64,000 nucleotides of DNA, taken from assembly GCA_016710625.1 (NCBI GenBank), contig JADJVK010000053.1:124001-188000 (forward strand). Reading direction: 5' to 3'. The DNA is from Saprospiraceae bacterium (GTDB lineage: Bacteria > Bacteroidota > Bacteroidia > Chitinophagales > Saprospiraceae). The notes beneath the pieces were generated by a model that was not told where the DNA came from, searched no databases, and saw nothing but the letters and a program-made list of their open reading frames with translations. Shown piece after piece: positions 37,010 through 46,440 of this stretch. Numbering within the stretch: position 1 is the first letter of the stretch; every line of letters begins with the position of its first letter. A program made the translations under genes and the position numbers.

Positions 37010-38380
37010 ATGAGAAATATTTGTATTATTTTATTTTGTTTATTATCTGTTTCTAGCTTGTTTTCTCAAGACGAGAAAATATCATTGGATAAAGTGGTTG
37101 GAACGATTGGTGGTGAATTAGTTTTGAAATCAGAAATAGAAGAACAATATAGTTATCTATTAGAGAAAAATAAAGGAACACTTCCTCCTGATGCTAAATG
37201 TTTGATTAGCGAACAGATTCTTACACAAAAACTATTGTTGAATCAAGCTAAATTGGATAGTGTTTTAGTTTCTGATGAAGAAGTCAATACTCAAGTGAAT
37301 GCTAAGATTGATAATATTTTAGCTTACATGAATAATGATGTTAGCCAATTGGAAGCATATTATGGACAAACTGTTCAACAATTAAAAGATCAAGTTCGGG
37401 AAGATCAGAAGAATCAAATGTTGATTCAAAGAATGCAATCTAAAATAATGGGCGATGTAGCAGTTACTCCTTCTGAAGTAAAAGCTTTTTATAATCAGAT
37501 GAAAGTTGATAGTTTGCCTTATTTTAATGCTGAAGTTGAGTTAGGTGAAATTGTTTATAAACCTAAAGTTAATGAGGAACAAAAGAAAATTGCTAGAGAT
37601 AAATTGGAAGACATCAGAAAACAATTGATGGATACCAATGCAAGTTTTGCTTCGTTGGCTGAGAATTATTCAGAAGATCCTGGTTCTGCTCGTTTAGGTG
37701 GCGATTTGGGTTGGGCAAAAAGAGGAAAATTCGTTCCTGAATTTGAAGCTGCAGCATTTAAGTTAGAAAAGGCAGAAATCTCTCCAGTAATTGAGTCAGA
37801 TTTTGGTTTTCATATTATTCAACTTTTGGAAAGAAGAGGAAATTCTATTCATACTCGTCATATTTTAATTAAACCAAAAATTACAGAAGAAGACATTGCT
37901 TTAGCAAAACACCGATTAGATACCATCGTTGATTTGTTAAATAAAGACTCAATTGATTTCTCAAAAGCTGTAAAATTATATTCTGATAAAAATACTCAGA
38001 GTTATAATAATGACGGAAGAATGGTAAACACAGCTTCGAATAATACTTTCTTTGAAATGTCTGAATTAGATCCTGAGATATTTTTTGTGATTGATACTAT
38101 GAAAATTGGCAGAGTTTCTGGTGCTATTCAATTCACTGATCCTGCTGGTGAAATTTATTTTAGAGCAGTGAAGATGATGTCAAGAACGACTCCTCATAGA
38201 GCTAGTTTGAAAACAGATTATCAGAAGTTTCATAATTTCGTTGTGGAACAAAAAAGAAATGGTATAATTTATAAGTGGGTTTTAGATAAAAAGAAACGGA
38301 CTTATATTGACATAAAAGATTCAGAATTGGCTAATTGTCCGAATATTTCAAAAGATTGGATATCAACCAAACCAAAATAA
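37010..38380 (+). CDS. SurA-like periplasmic peptidylprolyl isomerase, two PpiC domains
   Basis: A 456-residue exported chaperone. Signal peptide IILFCLLSVSSLFSQ, then a SurA N-domain (about 22-165: DKVVGTIGGELVLKSEIEEQ). First parvulin domain about 175-280, with FASLAENYSEDPGSARLGGD, LGWAKRGKFVPEFEAAAF and FGFHIIQLLERR; second about 283-390 (IHTRHILIKPKITEEDI), more divergent. The C-terminus returns to helix. The expected function is guiding outer-membrane beta-barrels across the periplasm. Operon with the lipoprotein upstream (18 bp gap); strong terminator after it. Confidence 0.92.
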   Translation: MRNICIILFCLLSVSSLFSQDEKISLDKVVGTIGGELVLKSEIEEQYSYLLEKNKGTLPPDAKCLISEQILTQKLLLNQAKLDSVLVSDEEVNTQVNAKIDNILAYMNNDVSQLEAYYGQTVQQLKDQVREDQKNQMLIQRMQSKIMGDVAVTPSEVKAFYNQMKVDSLPYFNAEVELGEIVYKPKVNEEQKKIARDKLEDIRKQLMDTNASFASLAENYSEDPGSARLGGDLGWAKRGKFVPEFEAAAFKLEKAEISPVIESDFGFHIIQLLERRGNSIHTRHILIKPKITEEDIALAKHRLDTIVDLLNKDSIDFSKAVKLYSDKNTQSYNNDGRMVNTASNNTFFEMSELDPEIFFVIDTMKIGRVSGAIQFTDPAGEIYFRAVKMMSRTTPHRASLKTDYQKFHNFVVEQKRNGIIYKWVLDKKKRTYIDIKDSELANCPNISKDWISTKPK

Positions 38381-38416
38381 AAAAAAGCTCAGTGATTTCC
38401 ACTGAGCTTTTTTTTG
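38381..38416. terminator. Bidirectional terminator between surA-like and OPT genes
   Basis: AAAAAAGCTCAGTG (38381-38394) pairs perfectly with CACTGAGCTTTTTT (38400-38413) around a 5-nt loop, flanked by A and T runs on both sides. It starts right after the TAA. Confidence 0.9.
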
Positions 38417-38421
38417 CTTTT

Positions 38422-40440
38422 TTATAATTGTGGCTGATTATTTTTTATAGCAACTTTATATAGTATTATTGCCAAACTCACAAAAAATAATACACCTAAT
38501 ATTTGGAAGCCGCCTTCCCCTAGAATTCCTGTTAATCCGTGTTCTGCACTGATAGAAGCTATCGTATTCGCAACGTTTTCGTTAACGGATAAAACCGCTA
38601 CTAATACTCCAGCTAATGCTCCACCAGCAACTAGCCCTGTTGCAAAAAGATTTCCACTACCCAATTCATCCTCTTCTTTTACTTCCACTCCTTTTTTCTT
38701 TGATTTCCATTCTACTAAACCTCTAACTGCACCTCCTATAAATATTGGGAAGGTTGTGCTTAATGGTAAGTAAACGCCAACTGCAAAACTCAAAGCATTT
38801 ATTCCACAAAGCTCAATGAATATAGCAATAAAAACACCTACCAAAACAAATTGCCAATCTAGATTATAGGATAAAATACCTTTAATTAAGGTTGCCATTA
38901 AAGTTGCTTGTGGTGCTGCATATTTTTCACCAATAGCATGATAAATTCCTTGTGAAATCATTGTGCTATCTGGTGTGTCTAATAATTTTACTGTTAAACC
39001 AATGACTATGGATGAAACGATAGCTCCAATGAATAAGGCTAATTGTTGATAAAATGGGGTGGCTCCTATAATATAACCAGTCTTCAAATCTTGTGATGTT
39101 GCTCCAGCATTTGCAGCGGCAATGCATATCATTCCACCAACAACCAATGCCATCGGCTCATATACTTTTCCCGACCAACCAACACTAATGAAAACAAGAC
39201 AAGTAGCCATCACCGTTGCTATTGTCATTCCTGATATCGGGTTATTTGAAGAGCCAATTAATCCAACGATTCTTGAAGAAACAGTTACGAAAAATGCACC
39301 GAAGATTACAACTAAAACACCAATTAGTAATTTGTTAAGAATATTACTTCCTGGAATTATTGGTAAAATAGCCATAATCGCAATTAGTGCAATACTTCCA
39401 TATAACACTACTTTTATATTTATATCATGTTCTGTTCTTTTTACGCCAGTATCATTTTTTACTCCTATCGAGCCTAGACTTTCTTTAAATGAAGAAATAA
39501 TCGTTGGTATTGTTTTTATTAAAGTCATAAATCCACCAGCAGCAACTGCACCTGCACCAATTTGACGAATGAATGCTCTATATAATGCTTCTGCATTGTT
39601 TGCGAACATTTTTGTAGTTGGGTCCCAACCAAATTTGGTTGGACTAATTCCTAATTTTGTTAGTTGAGCAAAAGTGATATCTGGTGGAACTAAAGAAGCT
39701 AATAAAGGAATTAAAACTAATGAACTTAATACGCCACCAGCTACTAATATGCCTCCTATCTTGGGACCAATGATATAACCAACGCCTAAATATTCTGGTG
39801 TAATTTCACTATCAATTCTTGCTGATGGAAAAATTTTATTGGTTGCATTCGTAACAAAAGTTGGAACATCTGCTATGACATGAAATATTTTTTGAAGGAT
39901 TGCATAAATCATTGCTATTCCCAATCCTAGAAAAGATGTTTTAGCAAAATCTCCCCCTTTTTCTCCAGCTTTTAATACTGAAGCACAAGCTGTTCCTTCT
40001 GGATAAGGTAATGTTTCGTGTTCATTCACGATAAGTGATTTTCTCAGTGGAATCATCATTAATGTTCCTAATATACCACCGATCATCGCTAAAACCATTA
40101 TTGTCAAGTATTCAAAAAAATTGGCACTTGCAGGGTCTGTCAAAAATAAAAACCCAGGTAATGTAAAAACAACTCCTGCAGCAATACTTTCACCAGCTGA
40201 GCCAGTTGTTTGAATTATATTGTTTTCAAGGATGGTTGTTTTAAATAATTTTTTCCCAATAGTTATTGCCAACACTGCAATTGGTATAGATGCTGAAACG
40301 GTTAATCCTGCTTTAAGTGCAAGATATACGGTAGCAGCTCCAAAGAGAACACCAAAAAGACTTCCTAACAAAATACTTTTTAGTGTAAATTCTTTCATTT
40401 TTGTTTCACTGGAAACAAAGGGTTGAAATGGTTTAGACAT
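38422..40440 (-). CDS. OPT family oligopeptide transporter
   Basis: A 672-residue inner-membrane transporter with about 14-16 helices. Diagnostic for OPT/YSL: KSILLGSLFGVLFGAATVYL, ALKAGLTVSASIPIAVLAI, YPEGTACASVLKAG, GVGYIIGPKIGGILVAGGVL and LVGVFIAIFIELCGINALSF. Substrates in the family are oligopeptides or metal chelates; which is not readable here. It starts 6 bp after the AraC-type membrane regulator gene, so that protein may control or sense its substrate. Confidence 0.92.
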   Translation of the reverse strand: MSKPFQPFVSSETKMKEFTLKSILLGSLFGVLFGAATVYLALKAGLTVSASIPIAVLAITIGKKLFKTTILENNIIQTTGSAGESIAAGVVFTLPGFLFLTDPASANFFEYLTIMVLAMIGGILGTLMMIPLRKSLIVNEHETLPYPEGTACASVLKAGEKGGDFAKTSFLGLGIAMIYAILQKIFHVIADVPTFVTNATNKIFPSARIDSEITPEYLGVGYIIGPKIGGILVAGGVLSSLVLIPLLASLVPPDITFAQLTKLGISPTKFGWDPTTKMFANNAEALYRAFIRQIGAGAVAAGGFMTLIKTIPTIISSFKESLGSIGVKNDTGVKRTEHDINIKVVLYGSIALIAIMAILPIIPGSNILNKLLIGVLVVIFGAFFVTVSSRIVGLIGSSNNPISGMTIATVMATCLVFISVGWSGKVYEPMALVVGGMICIAAANAGATSQDLKTGYIIGATPFYQQLALFIGAIVSSIVIGLTVKLLDTPDSTMISQGIYHAIGEKYAAPQATLMATLIKGILSYNLDWQFVLVGVFIAIFIELCGINALSFAVGVYLPLSTTFPIFIGGAVRGLVEWKSKKKGVEVKEEDELGSGNLFATGLVAGGALAGVLVAVLSVNENVANTIASISAEHGLTGILGEGGFQILGVLFFVSLAIILYKVAIKNNQPQL

Positions 40441-40446
40441 ACTTTT

Positions 40447-41505
40447 TTATTTTTTTTGTTGAAGATAAAAAGATTTTAAATTTCTAAAGCCACTATATAA
40501 TATTTCTTCTTTCGAATAATGTGATTTGTTATTCATTTGCTCCAATCTTATTTTATCTAACCAATCATAGAAACTTTGTTTTTTTTCTTGCCTAATTTCT
40601 ATTTCAATATTTTTTGCAGAAATATTTTCAAATCTCTTAATTAACATGCTGGGTTTTAAATTACTATTAAGATATAGTTTTTCTCCAATTATAGTTTTTT
40701 TAAGAATTTGTAAGAATGACTCTTTTGGGTCTAATTTTATTTTTTTCCCTTCTATAAATATTAGAAACTCTTGAGCATAGCCCCAGATTGCAAACCAGAT
40801 TACGATGGATGAAAATGTTAGATAAAATAACCAAAGGGTAGGTTTGTAATTGTTGATGTCTATTTTAAAAAATTTATAAAATATAGGGTCACTCAATAAA
40901 ATTGCCCCATGAAGTACGAAAAGGTAATTTGTAATTTTTAAGAATACCAATAATCTAAATTGATTTGTTCTTTCCCAAACCATTGTTTGTTCTACATCTA
41001 ATTTTTTATAAACATATTTCTTTGAAAAATATATGTATAAAAGAACTGTGATTACAAAGATGAATTTTTCAAAAACACCATAGTAAGGAAATATGATGCT
41101 ATTTTTTATTGAATGTAATTTATCCTCTAATTGAATAAAAGAAAACAAAAAAAATGAAAATTGAGCGATTGGTAAAATGAAGTGTTTCAAATCTTTGGTA
41201 GTCAAGGAATGTCCTCTATATAAAGTGTTTTTTGTAAAAAAATATATTAATGGACCTATTGAAAATGAAAAGTAAATTGGCAAAAAATACATTTGAGGAT
41301 ATTGATCATATACTTTTATTAAAAACAAAAATTGATGTAAAAGAGTACAGGAGGTTAATAAGATTAAACTACCAAAGAGGTAATTACTTTGTTGTTTTCC
41401 ATTTTTTTTAAAAAGGTATATAATGGATATAGATATTCCTATAATTATGGTAAGAATAATAATTCCAAGCAGTATGTAACGTAACCAAATTTGTAAATTG
41501 GTCAT
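40447..41505 (-). CDS. Membrane AraC-type transcriptional regulator (7TM plus HTH)
   Basis: A 352-residue protein: seven predicted membrane helices (about 8-245, starting YILLGIIILTIIIGISISII) and a C-terminal cytoplasmic part (about 255-352). The tail TIIGEKLYLNSNLKPSMLIK ... KQSFYDWLDKIRLEQM ... YSKEEILYSGFRNLKSFYLQ follows the two helix-turn-helix layout of AraC/XylS regulators, with GFRNLKSFY in the place of the GFxxxSxFxxxFK signature. The domain is diverged, so DNA binding is inferred. Promoter: TAACTTTG at 41526-41533. Operon with the OPT transporter. Confidence 0.7.
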   Translation of the reverse strand: MTNLQIWLRYILLGIIILTIIIGISISIIYLFKKNGKQQSNYLFGSLILLTSCTLLHQFLFLIKVYDQYPQMYFLPIYFSFSIGPLIYFFTKNTLYRGHSLTTKDLKHFILPIAQFSFFLFSFIQLEDKLHSIKNSIIFPYYGVFEKFIFVITVLLYIYFSKKYVYKKLDVEQTMVWERTNQFRLLVFLKITNYLFVLHGAILLSDPIFYKFFKIDINNYKPTLWLFYLTFSSIVIWFAIWGYAQEFLIFIEGKKIKLDPKESFLQILKKTIIGEKLYLNSNLKPSMLIKRFENISAKNIEIEIRQEKKQSFYDWLDKIRLEQMNNKSHYSKEEILYSGFRNLKSFYLQQKK

Positions 41506-41525
41506 GATAATTTAATGATTTGAAT

Positions 41526-41533
41526 CAAAGTTA
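41526..41533 (-). promoter_or_regulatory. -7 promoter element of the AraC-OPT pair
   Basis: The minus strand reads TAACTTTG, matching TAnnTTTG, 21 bp upstream of the ATG at 41505. Confidence 0.45.
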
Positions 41534-41610
41534 TAATAATTTACCCTATAAATTCCATGTTTTTCATGAATCAATAGTAATTTTAACCAGTTTAATTTTA
41601 AAACAAGCTA

Positions 41611-42834
41611 ATGAGTATTTTTGAAAACTGGTTTGGAAATAATAAATCTAATAATGAACCAAACCTTAATTTTGGAAGATATACTGATTCTAATAAATCT
41701 CCTACTCAATACAAACATTGGGAGCAAGCTCTTATTTCATTTGAATCAGAAGATTTTATCCAATCGTTAGAATCTTTTTTTTTGTATCTAAAAGATGAAA
41801 ATCTCGAAAACGTTTCATGGGAGAATACCAATGGTGTAATTTATTTCCAATTTTATCAAGGTTCTAGAAGAATTTTTGGAAGTATCAAAGATAATTATTT
41901 TAGAGCTGAAGCTTTTATCGCAAAAGCAACTTCACTAAATGTTGGTTTGTTAAGAAGATTAGTTGAAAAAAACTATAAACTCAATTACAGCCGTTTTTCA
42001 TTAGATGCTGAAAATAATATTGCTATTGTTTTTACAAGTTCGCTTTTTGATGCATCTCCCTATAAAATTTATTATGCTTTAAAAGAAATTGCAACCAATG
42101 CAGATAAATTGGATGATATTTTAATAGACGAGTTTGATTCTTTGATTCCTATCGAAGAAGGAAAGAAAATTGAGCTTTCAGAAAATATCAAACTTTGTAA
42201 ATATCAATTTATTATTTCTGAAATCGAAAAGACATTAAATGAAATTGATAGTGGTAGTTTGAATGCAGAACAATATCCTGGTGCTATATCTTATCAACTG
42301 TTAGATCTTTGTTATAAACTAGACTATCTTACTGTACCTGAAGGGTTTATGATGGATTGTTTAGAAAGAATCCATAGGATTTACTTTACTACTCAAGAAC
42401 ATAACATTCCTGTTATTGATAAAAACAATCAAATTATAGCGGAGTATAAAAGTTTATTAGAGAGAAACAGCCAACAATATTATAAAGAAATTTATGATGT
42501 GGTTTCTACTTTTGGTGTAACATCATCATTTGGTCAAGATCAAATGAATACTTTTTTGGATGGGGAATTAAAGAATTTACCTTGGTATAAGGACAATCAT
42601 TATAACAATATCACCATTGCTATTTGTGGATATATCGTTGGTTTTCTTTTGTTTAACTATGCAATTCAAAAACCTATAAAGTCTATTTTCCACCTTTATT
42701 ATAGAATTCTTAATAATGATTATTTCAAACAGTTAGGTTATTCAACTGACTTTTATGATAGGTCAAAAAATAGTTTTAACCAAAAGAATATTAAAACCAT
42801 TCTAGAAGGTATTATAATGCAAAACAAAGCTTAA
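41611..42834 (+). CDS. Hypothetical protein with YbjN-like region
   Basis: A 407-residue soluble protein. The first part (about 30-165) resembles the YbjN / type III secretion chaperone-like fold: FRAEAFIAKATSLNVGLLRR, LVEKNYKLNYSRFSLDAENN and a final helix with ATNADKLDDILIDEF. The rest (about 185-407) is helical with a hydrophobic stretch ITIAICGYIVGFLLFNYAI (about residues 332-350) that may be a membrane segment. The similarity is by pattern only; function unknown. It stands alone between the AraC gene (divergent) and rnhB. Confidence 0.6.
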   Translation: MSIFENWFGNNKSNNEPNLNFGRYTDSNKSPTQYKHWEQALISFESEDFIQSLESFFLYLKDENLENVSWENTNGVIYFQFYQGSRRIFGSIKDNYFRAEAFIAKATSLNVGLLRRLVEKNYKLNYSRFSLDAENNIAIVFTSSLFDASPYKIYYALKEIATNADKLDDILIDEFDSLIPIEEGKKIELSENIKLCKYQFIISEIEKTLNEIDSGSLNAEQYPGAISYQLLDLCYKLDYLTVPEGFMMDCLERIHRIYFTTQEHNIPVIDKNNQIIAEYKSLLERNSQQYYKEIYDVVSTFGVTSSFGQDQMNTFLDGELKNLPWYKDNHYNNITIAICGYIVGFLLFNYAIQKPIKSIFHLYYRILNNDYFKQLGYSTDFYDRSKNSFNQKNIKTILEGIIMQNKA

Positions 42835-42938
42835 TATAAATTTTTGACCACGAATTTCAATTTGGTTTTTGATTCAGAAGCAGATTTTTGTTATTCATAT
42901 TTGATGATGGTTAGAAATTTGGATTTTAGAAAATAAGT

Positions 42939-43544
42939 ATGGAATTATCAAAATTTTATTTGGATACGGGAATTGAATCTGGATCTGATGAAGCGGGGAG
43001 AGGTTGTTTAGCAGGACCAGTTGTTGCAGCATCCGTTATCTTACCACCTGATTTTTATCATCCATTACTTAATGATTCCAAAAAAGTTAGTGAAAAACAT
43101 CGTGATGAATTGAGATATGTAATTGAGAATGAGGCGATTGAATGGAAAGTTGCTTTTGTTAGCCCAGCCGAGATTGATATTTACAATATTCTAAATTCAT
43201 CTTTTATTGCTATGCATCGTTCCCTTGACCAATTTAGCACTCTTCCCGATAGATTATTAATTGACGGAAATCGGTTTATTAAATACAAAACTATACCTCA
43301 TATTTGTATTGTCAAGGGAGATAGTAAATTTGCTTCGATAGCTGCTGCTTCAATTTTGGCAAAAACACATCGTGACGAATATATGGAAAAAATTGATAAT
43401 GAATTTCCAATGTATAAATGGAAAATCAATAAAGGTTATCCAACAAAGAAACATCGTGAGGCAATAAAGGAACATGGTGTTAGTCCACACCATAGACTTA
43501 CTTTCAAATTACTACCTGAAGAAAACCAACTTGAGTTATTTTAG
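42939..43544 (+). CDS. rnhB: Ribonuclease HII
   Basis: A 201-residue endonuclease that nicks DNA at embedded ribonucleotides and degrades RNA-DNA hybrids. The catalytic DEAGRG is in [18 protein letters not shown], followed by [22 protein letters not shown] (third acidic residue), [22 protein letters not shown] and the C-terminal [20 protein letters not shown]. Complete and typical length. Its stop overlaps that of lgt by 4 bp, tail to tail. Confidence 0.96.
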   Translation: MELSKFYLDTGIESGSDEAGRGCLAGPVVAASVILPPDFYHPLLNDSKKVSEKHRDELRYVIENEAIEWKVAFVSPAEIDIYNILNSSFIAMHRSLDQFSTLPDRLLIDGNRFIKYKTIPHICIVKGDSKFASIAAASILAKTHRDEYMEKIDNEFPMYKWKINKGYPTKKHREAIKEHGVSPHHRLTFKLLPEENQLELF

Positions 43545-44707
43545 GATATGGATGTTTCTTTTTTGTTTTTATTATAGAGGATAATAATTCCAGCTATTCC
43601 ACTAAAGAAAACCAGTACTGCAATAATTTCTGCTTGTGACCATTTTACAAAACCTAAATCAAATTTTGGATTTACTCTTATTTTTTCTATCCAAAATCTT
43701 TCAAATCCATTTAAGATCATATAAACAAAAAATAACATTCCTGGAATGGTTAATCTTTTCCTTAAGATCCAAAGGATGCCTGCAATGATAAATCCAAAGA
43801 TGGTTTCATAAAATGGAGTAGGGAATACACTTGGCGATAATTGTTTACAATATTTCCATGTGCAACCATCAATGGCAACACCATCATTAACAACGTTGTG
43901 AGGATAACTATAGGACCACATCCAATCTGGAAATATAAACCAATTTGGTTTTGCTAATGTATTCACTATTCCCCAATCACCATCTCCAGATAATTGACAA
44001 CCAATTCTTCCAACAGCATATCCCATAATTAAGGAAATGGCAACGCTATCCATCATATGAATGACAGGTATTCCTAATTTTCGTATATACCAATATACAC
44101 CAATAAATCCACCAATAAGTCCTCCATAGATTGCTAACCCACTTCCAGAAAGTAGTTGCCCAATTGGATCTTGAAAAAGTGCAGCAGGGTCTTCAAATAA
44201 TGCAAAGAATTTTGCACCTGCAATTCCTGATATTGCAGCCATCATTGTAATATCACCTAATTTATCATTTGGTGAAACCAATATTTTTCTTGTTGTTTTT
44301 TCTGTTGTAAAGGAGTCCTTTTTCTTAAAATATGTATATCCAACAAATGCTAACATTGCAACGATCCCTCCTACCATATTTCCTTTTGAAGATAATAGTA
44401 CAGATTCGGCGTTTTTAGTAAACTCGTTGACATTTTGTAAGATATATAGAAACTTAAAACCTAATATGAATCCAATAATGGCATTCATAATAAATTCTGG
44501 ATATGGAATTCCTCCAGTTGTTTCTTCAATATTTATTTTTGAAAGAACACCTTCTTTTTCTTTTCTCTTCAATTCGATAGATAAGAAATAGGCACTAACT
44601 AAAAATGATAGTGCTAAAAACAAACCAAATGTTTTTATGACTGAAAAGCCATTATCGGGATTTGTACCGATAATGGCTTGTAAGATATAGGATAAATCTG
44701 GATACAT
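43541..44707 (-). CDS. lgt: Prolipoprotein diacylglyceryl transferase
   Basis: Lgt moves diacylglyceryl from phosphatidylglycerol to the lipobox Cys, the first lipoprotein maturation step. At 388 residues it is longer than E. coli Lgt (291) because of extra N-terminal helices and a loop ([14 protein letters not shown]), typical of Bacteroidota. Seen: [40 protein letters not shown] (signature Arg in [14 protein letters not shown]) and [11 protein letters not shown]. lspA, the next enzyme of the pathway, is at 11715-12414. It follows the desaturase gene by 9 bp. Confidence 0.95.
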   Translation of the reverse strand: MYPDLSYILQAIIGTNPDNGFSVIKTFGLFLALSFLVSAYFLSIELKRKEKEGVLSKINIEETTGGIPYPEFIMNAIIGFILGFKFLYILQNVNEFTKNAESVLLSSKGNMVGGIVAMLAFVGYTYFKKKDSFTTEKTTRKILVSPNDKLGDITMMAAISGIAGAKFFALFEDPAALFQDPIGQLLSGSGLAIYGGLIGGFIGVYWYIRKLGIPVIHMMDSVAISLIMGYAVGRIGCQLSGDGDWGIVNTLAKPNWFIFPDWMWSYSYPHNVVNDGVAIDGCTWKYCKQLSPSVFPTPFYETIFGFIIAGILWILRKRLTIPGMLFFVYMILNGFERFWIEKIRVNPKFDLGFVKWSQAEIIAVLVFFSGIAGIIILYNKNKKETSIS

Positions 44708-44716
44708 TAATTATTG

Positions 44717-45778
44717 TTAGTTTACCGAACCCATTAATTTTAAATATCTAACATGTGAAGCTAATGCATTTATCATTGATGGATATTCATGATAACTGAT
44801 ATTATATTTTTCACAAACATTTTTAATTATGGGTCTAATTTTAGGATAATGCACATGACTAATTTGAGGGAATAAATGATGTTCTATTTGATAATTTAAT
44901 CCACCAACAAACCAAGTTATTAAAGGGTTATTTGGTGCAAAGTTTGCTGTTGTTTTTATCTGGTGAGTCGCCCAATCAGATTCTAATTTATTATTTACAG
45001 TTTCAGGAAATTCAGTTTCTTCTACAGTATGTGCTAGTTGGAAAACCAAACTAATCACTAAACCTGTACAAACCAAAAACACTAAATATCCAATTAAGAA
45101 ATTTTGAAATCCTAAAGTATAAATTGGAATAACAATAAAGAATAAAACATAAGCCAATTTAGAACCCCAAAATCCTAGGTGTTGTTTTATTGTCATCTTT
45201 GGTATTTCGAATTCACCTATTTTATTTGTAAAATATTTATAAAAGTCCATATAGAATATCCACCAAAAATATAACAAGGAATATAAAAATACAAAGTAGA
45301 TATGTTGGAATCGATGCATCTTATATCTCTTTTGTTGTTTGCACATTCTCATAAATGGATTTACAGCAATGTCATCATCTATTCCTTCAATATTCGTAAA
45401 AGTATGATGAAGGACATTATGTTTTAAGTTCCACATTTGAGAACTACCGCCCATAATACTTAGACTATATGATGCTAATTTGTTTAGTACTTTACTATTT
45501 GAAAAACTTCCATGACCGCCATCATGCATTACATTAAAACCAATTGCAATGAATGCAAATGAAATTAATAACCAAAAGCAAATTGCTATACCTAAAGATG
45601 GACTACCAAATATTAAGGCTACATATGAGACGATTAAAATCAGCATCAAGAAAACAGCCTTACTTATCAATCGAATTCCTCCTGTTTGAGAAATCTTTTT
45701 TTCTGTAAAGTAATTTGATACACTTTGTTTTAGTTCTTCATAAAAAGGGCTGTTCTGTTGAAAGCGAGGAGTCTTCAA
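44717..45778 (-). CDS. Fatty acid desaturase, front-end/linoleoyl-CoA type
   Basis: A 353-residue di-iron membrane desaturase adding a double bond to membrane acyl chains. The three His boxes are present: HDGGHGS (about 86), HNVLHH (about 119) and QIEHHLFP (about 298; the QxxHH form typical of front-end desaturases). Four membrane helices surround them. No cytochrome b5 domain is fused. The start is TTG at 45778: the promoter TATCTTTG at 45805-45812 leaves no room for a longer N-terminus and no nearby ATG is in frame. Operon with lgt. Confidence 0.9.
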   Translation of the reverse strand: MKTPRFQQNSPFYEELKQSVSNYFTEKKISQTGGIRLISKAVFLMLILIVSYVALIFGSPSLGIAICFWLLISFAFIAIGFNVMHDGGHGSFSNSKVLNKLASYSLSIMGGSSQMWNLKHNVLHHTFTNIEGIDDDIAVNPFMRMCKQQKRYKMHRFQHIYFVFLYSLLYFWWIFYMDFYKYFTNKIGEFEIPKMTIKQHLGFWGSKLAYVLFFIVIPIYTLGFQNFLIGYLVFLVCTGLVISLVFQLAHTVEETEFPETVNNKLESDWATHQIKTTANFAPNNPLITWFVGGLNYQIEHHLFPQISHVHYPKIRPIIKNVCEKYNISYHEYPSMINALASHVRYLKLMGSVN

Positions 45779-45804
45779 ATCTTTAAAATTTAGTGAAAAA
45801 GAAA

Positions 45805-45812
45805 CAAAGATA
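45805..45812 (-). promoter_or_regulatory. -7 promoter element of the desaturase-lgt pair
   Basis: The minus strand reads TATCTTTG, 26 bp upstream of the TTG start at 45778. Confidence 0.5.
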
Positions 45813-45888
45813 CTAAATGAAAAACATTTATTGTTTTATTTTTTGAAATTATATATATATTTATATTTTATTGTGCAAAACATTTCTT

Positions 45889-46407
45889 ATGCATTTGATT
45901 TTAGATAAAATAAATGAAAACACTGAATTAATAGTAAAAACTGTTAATGAAAATAAATCCATTATTGATTTAAAACCATCAATTGATGAATGGTCAATTA
46001 TTGAAATAGTAGATCATTTGTTTAAAATTGATACTAATATTCTTCATAATGTGCTTTTGAATAAAAGCACAGAAAATGTTGCAGATAGTAATGAAGCTTT
46101 TGGTTTTGATAAAATGTATCATATTTTGGTGAATAAAAGAATTAATAAATTCGAATCACCAAATCAATTTACACCTTTACTAACAAATTTTGAATATGAT
46201 GTTCATATTAATGAATTTTCAAAACGAAGAAGTGAAATTGTAACTTTTGTTGTAAATAATCCTAATATATTAGATAATTCTACTTTCCAACACCCTAGAC
46301 TGGGTTTTTTAACACGAAAAGATTGGTTAAATTTTCTTTATTGCCATTCGGTCAGACATTTTTATCAAATGAATGAAATATTAGAACTAATAAACAGCAA
46401 AGGGTAG
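45889..46407 (+). CDS. DinB-like four-helix metalloprotein
   Basis: A 172-residue protein of the DinB/YfiT superfamily, four-helix bundles with three metal-binding His and mostly unknown, often thiol-dependent transferase, activity. Seen: SIDEWSIIEIVDHLFKID (first His) and FLYCHSVRHFYQMNEIL (HxxxH). Start at ATG 45889; a TTG six codons upstream is less likely. The last codons lie inside the 50-bp palindrome shared with thrC, so both proteins end in Asn-Ser-Lys-Gly. Confidence 0.8.
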   Translation: MHLILDKINENTELIVKTVNENKSIIDLKPSIDEWSIIEIVDHLFKIDTNILHNVLLNKSTENVADSNEAFGFDKMYHILVNKRINKFESPNQFTPLLTNFEYDVHINEFSKRRSEIVTFVVNNPNILDNSTFQHPRLGFLTRKDWLNFLYCHSVRHFYQMNEILELINSKG

Positions 46408-46440
46408 TGTTCCACGTGGAACACTACCCTTTGCTGTTTA
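46391..46440. repeat. Perfect 50-bp palindrome with a consensus parS core
   Basis: The 25-bp left arm (46391-46415, starting TAAACAGCAAAGGG) and the right arm (46416-46440) are exact reverse complements with no spacer. The central 16 bp, 46408-46423, are TGTTCCACGTGGAACA, which fits the parS consensus TGTTnCACGTGnAACA bound by ParB/Spo0J. The palindrome contains the stop codons of both convergent genes. It has no T-run, so it is not a typical terminator. A ParB loading site is the best reading. Confidence 0.8.

Noticed and set aside
46391..46440. The palindrome read as a bidirectional terminator
   Set aside because: There is no T-run on either side and the core is an exact parS; termination could be a secondary effect only.
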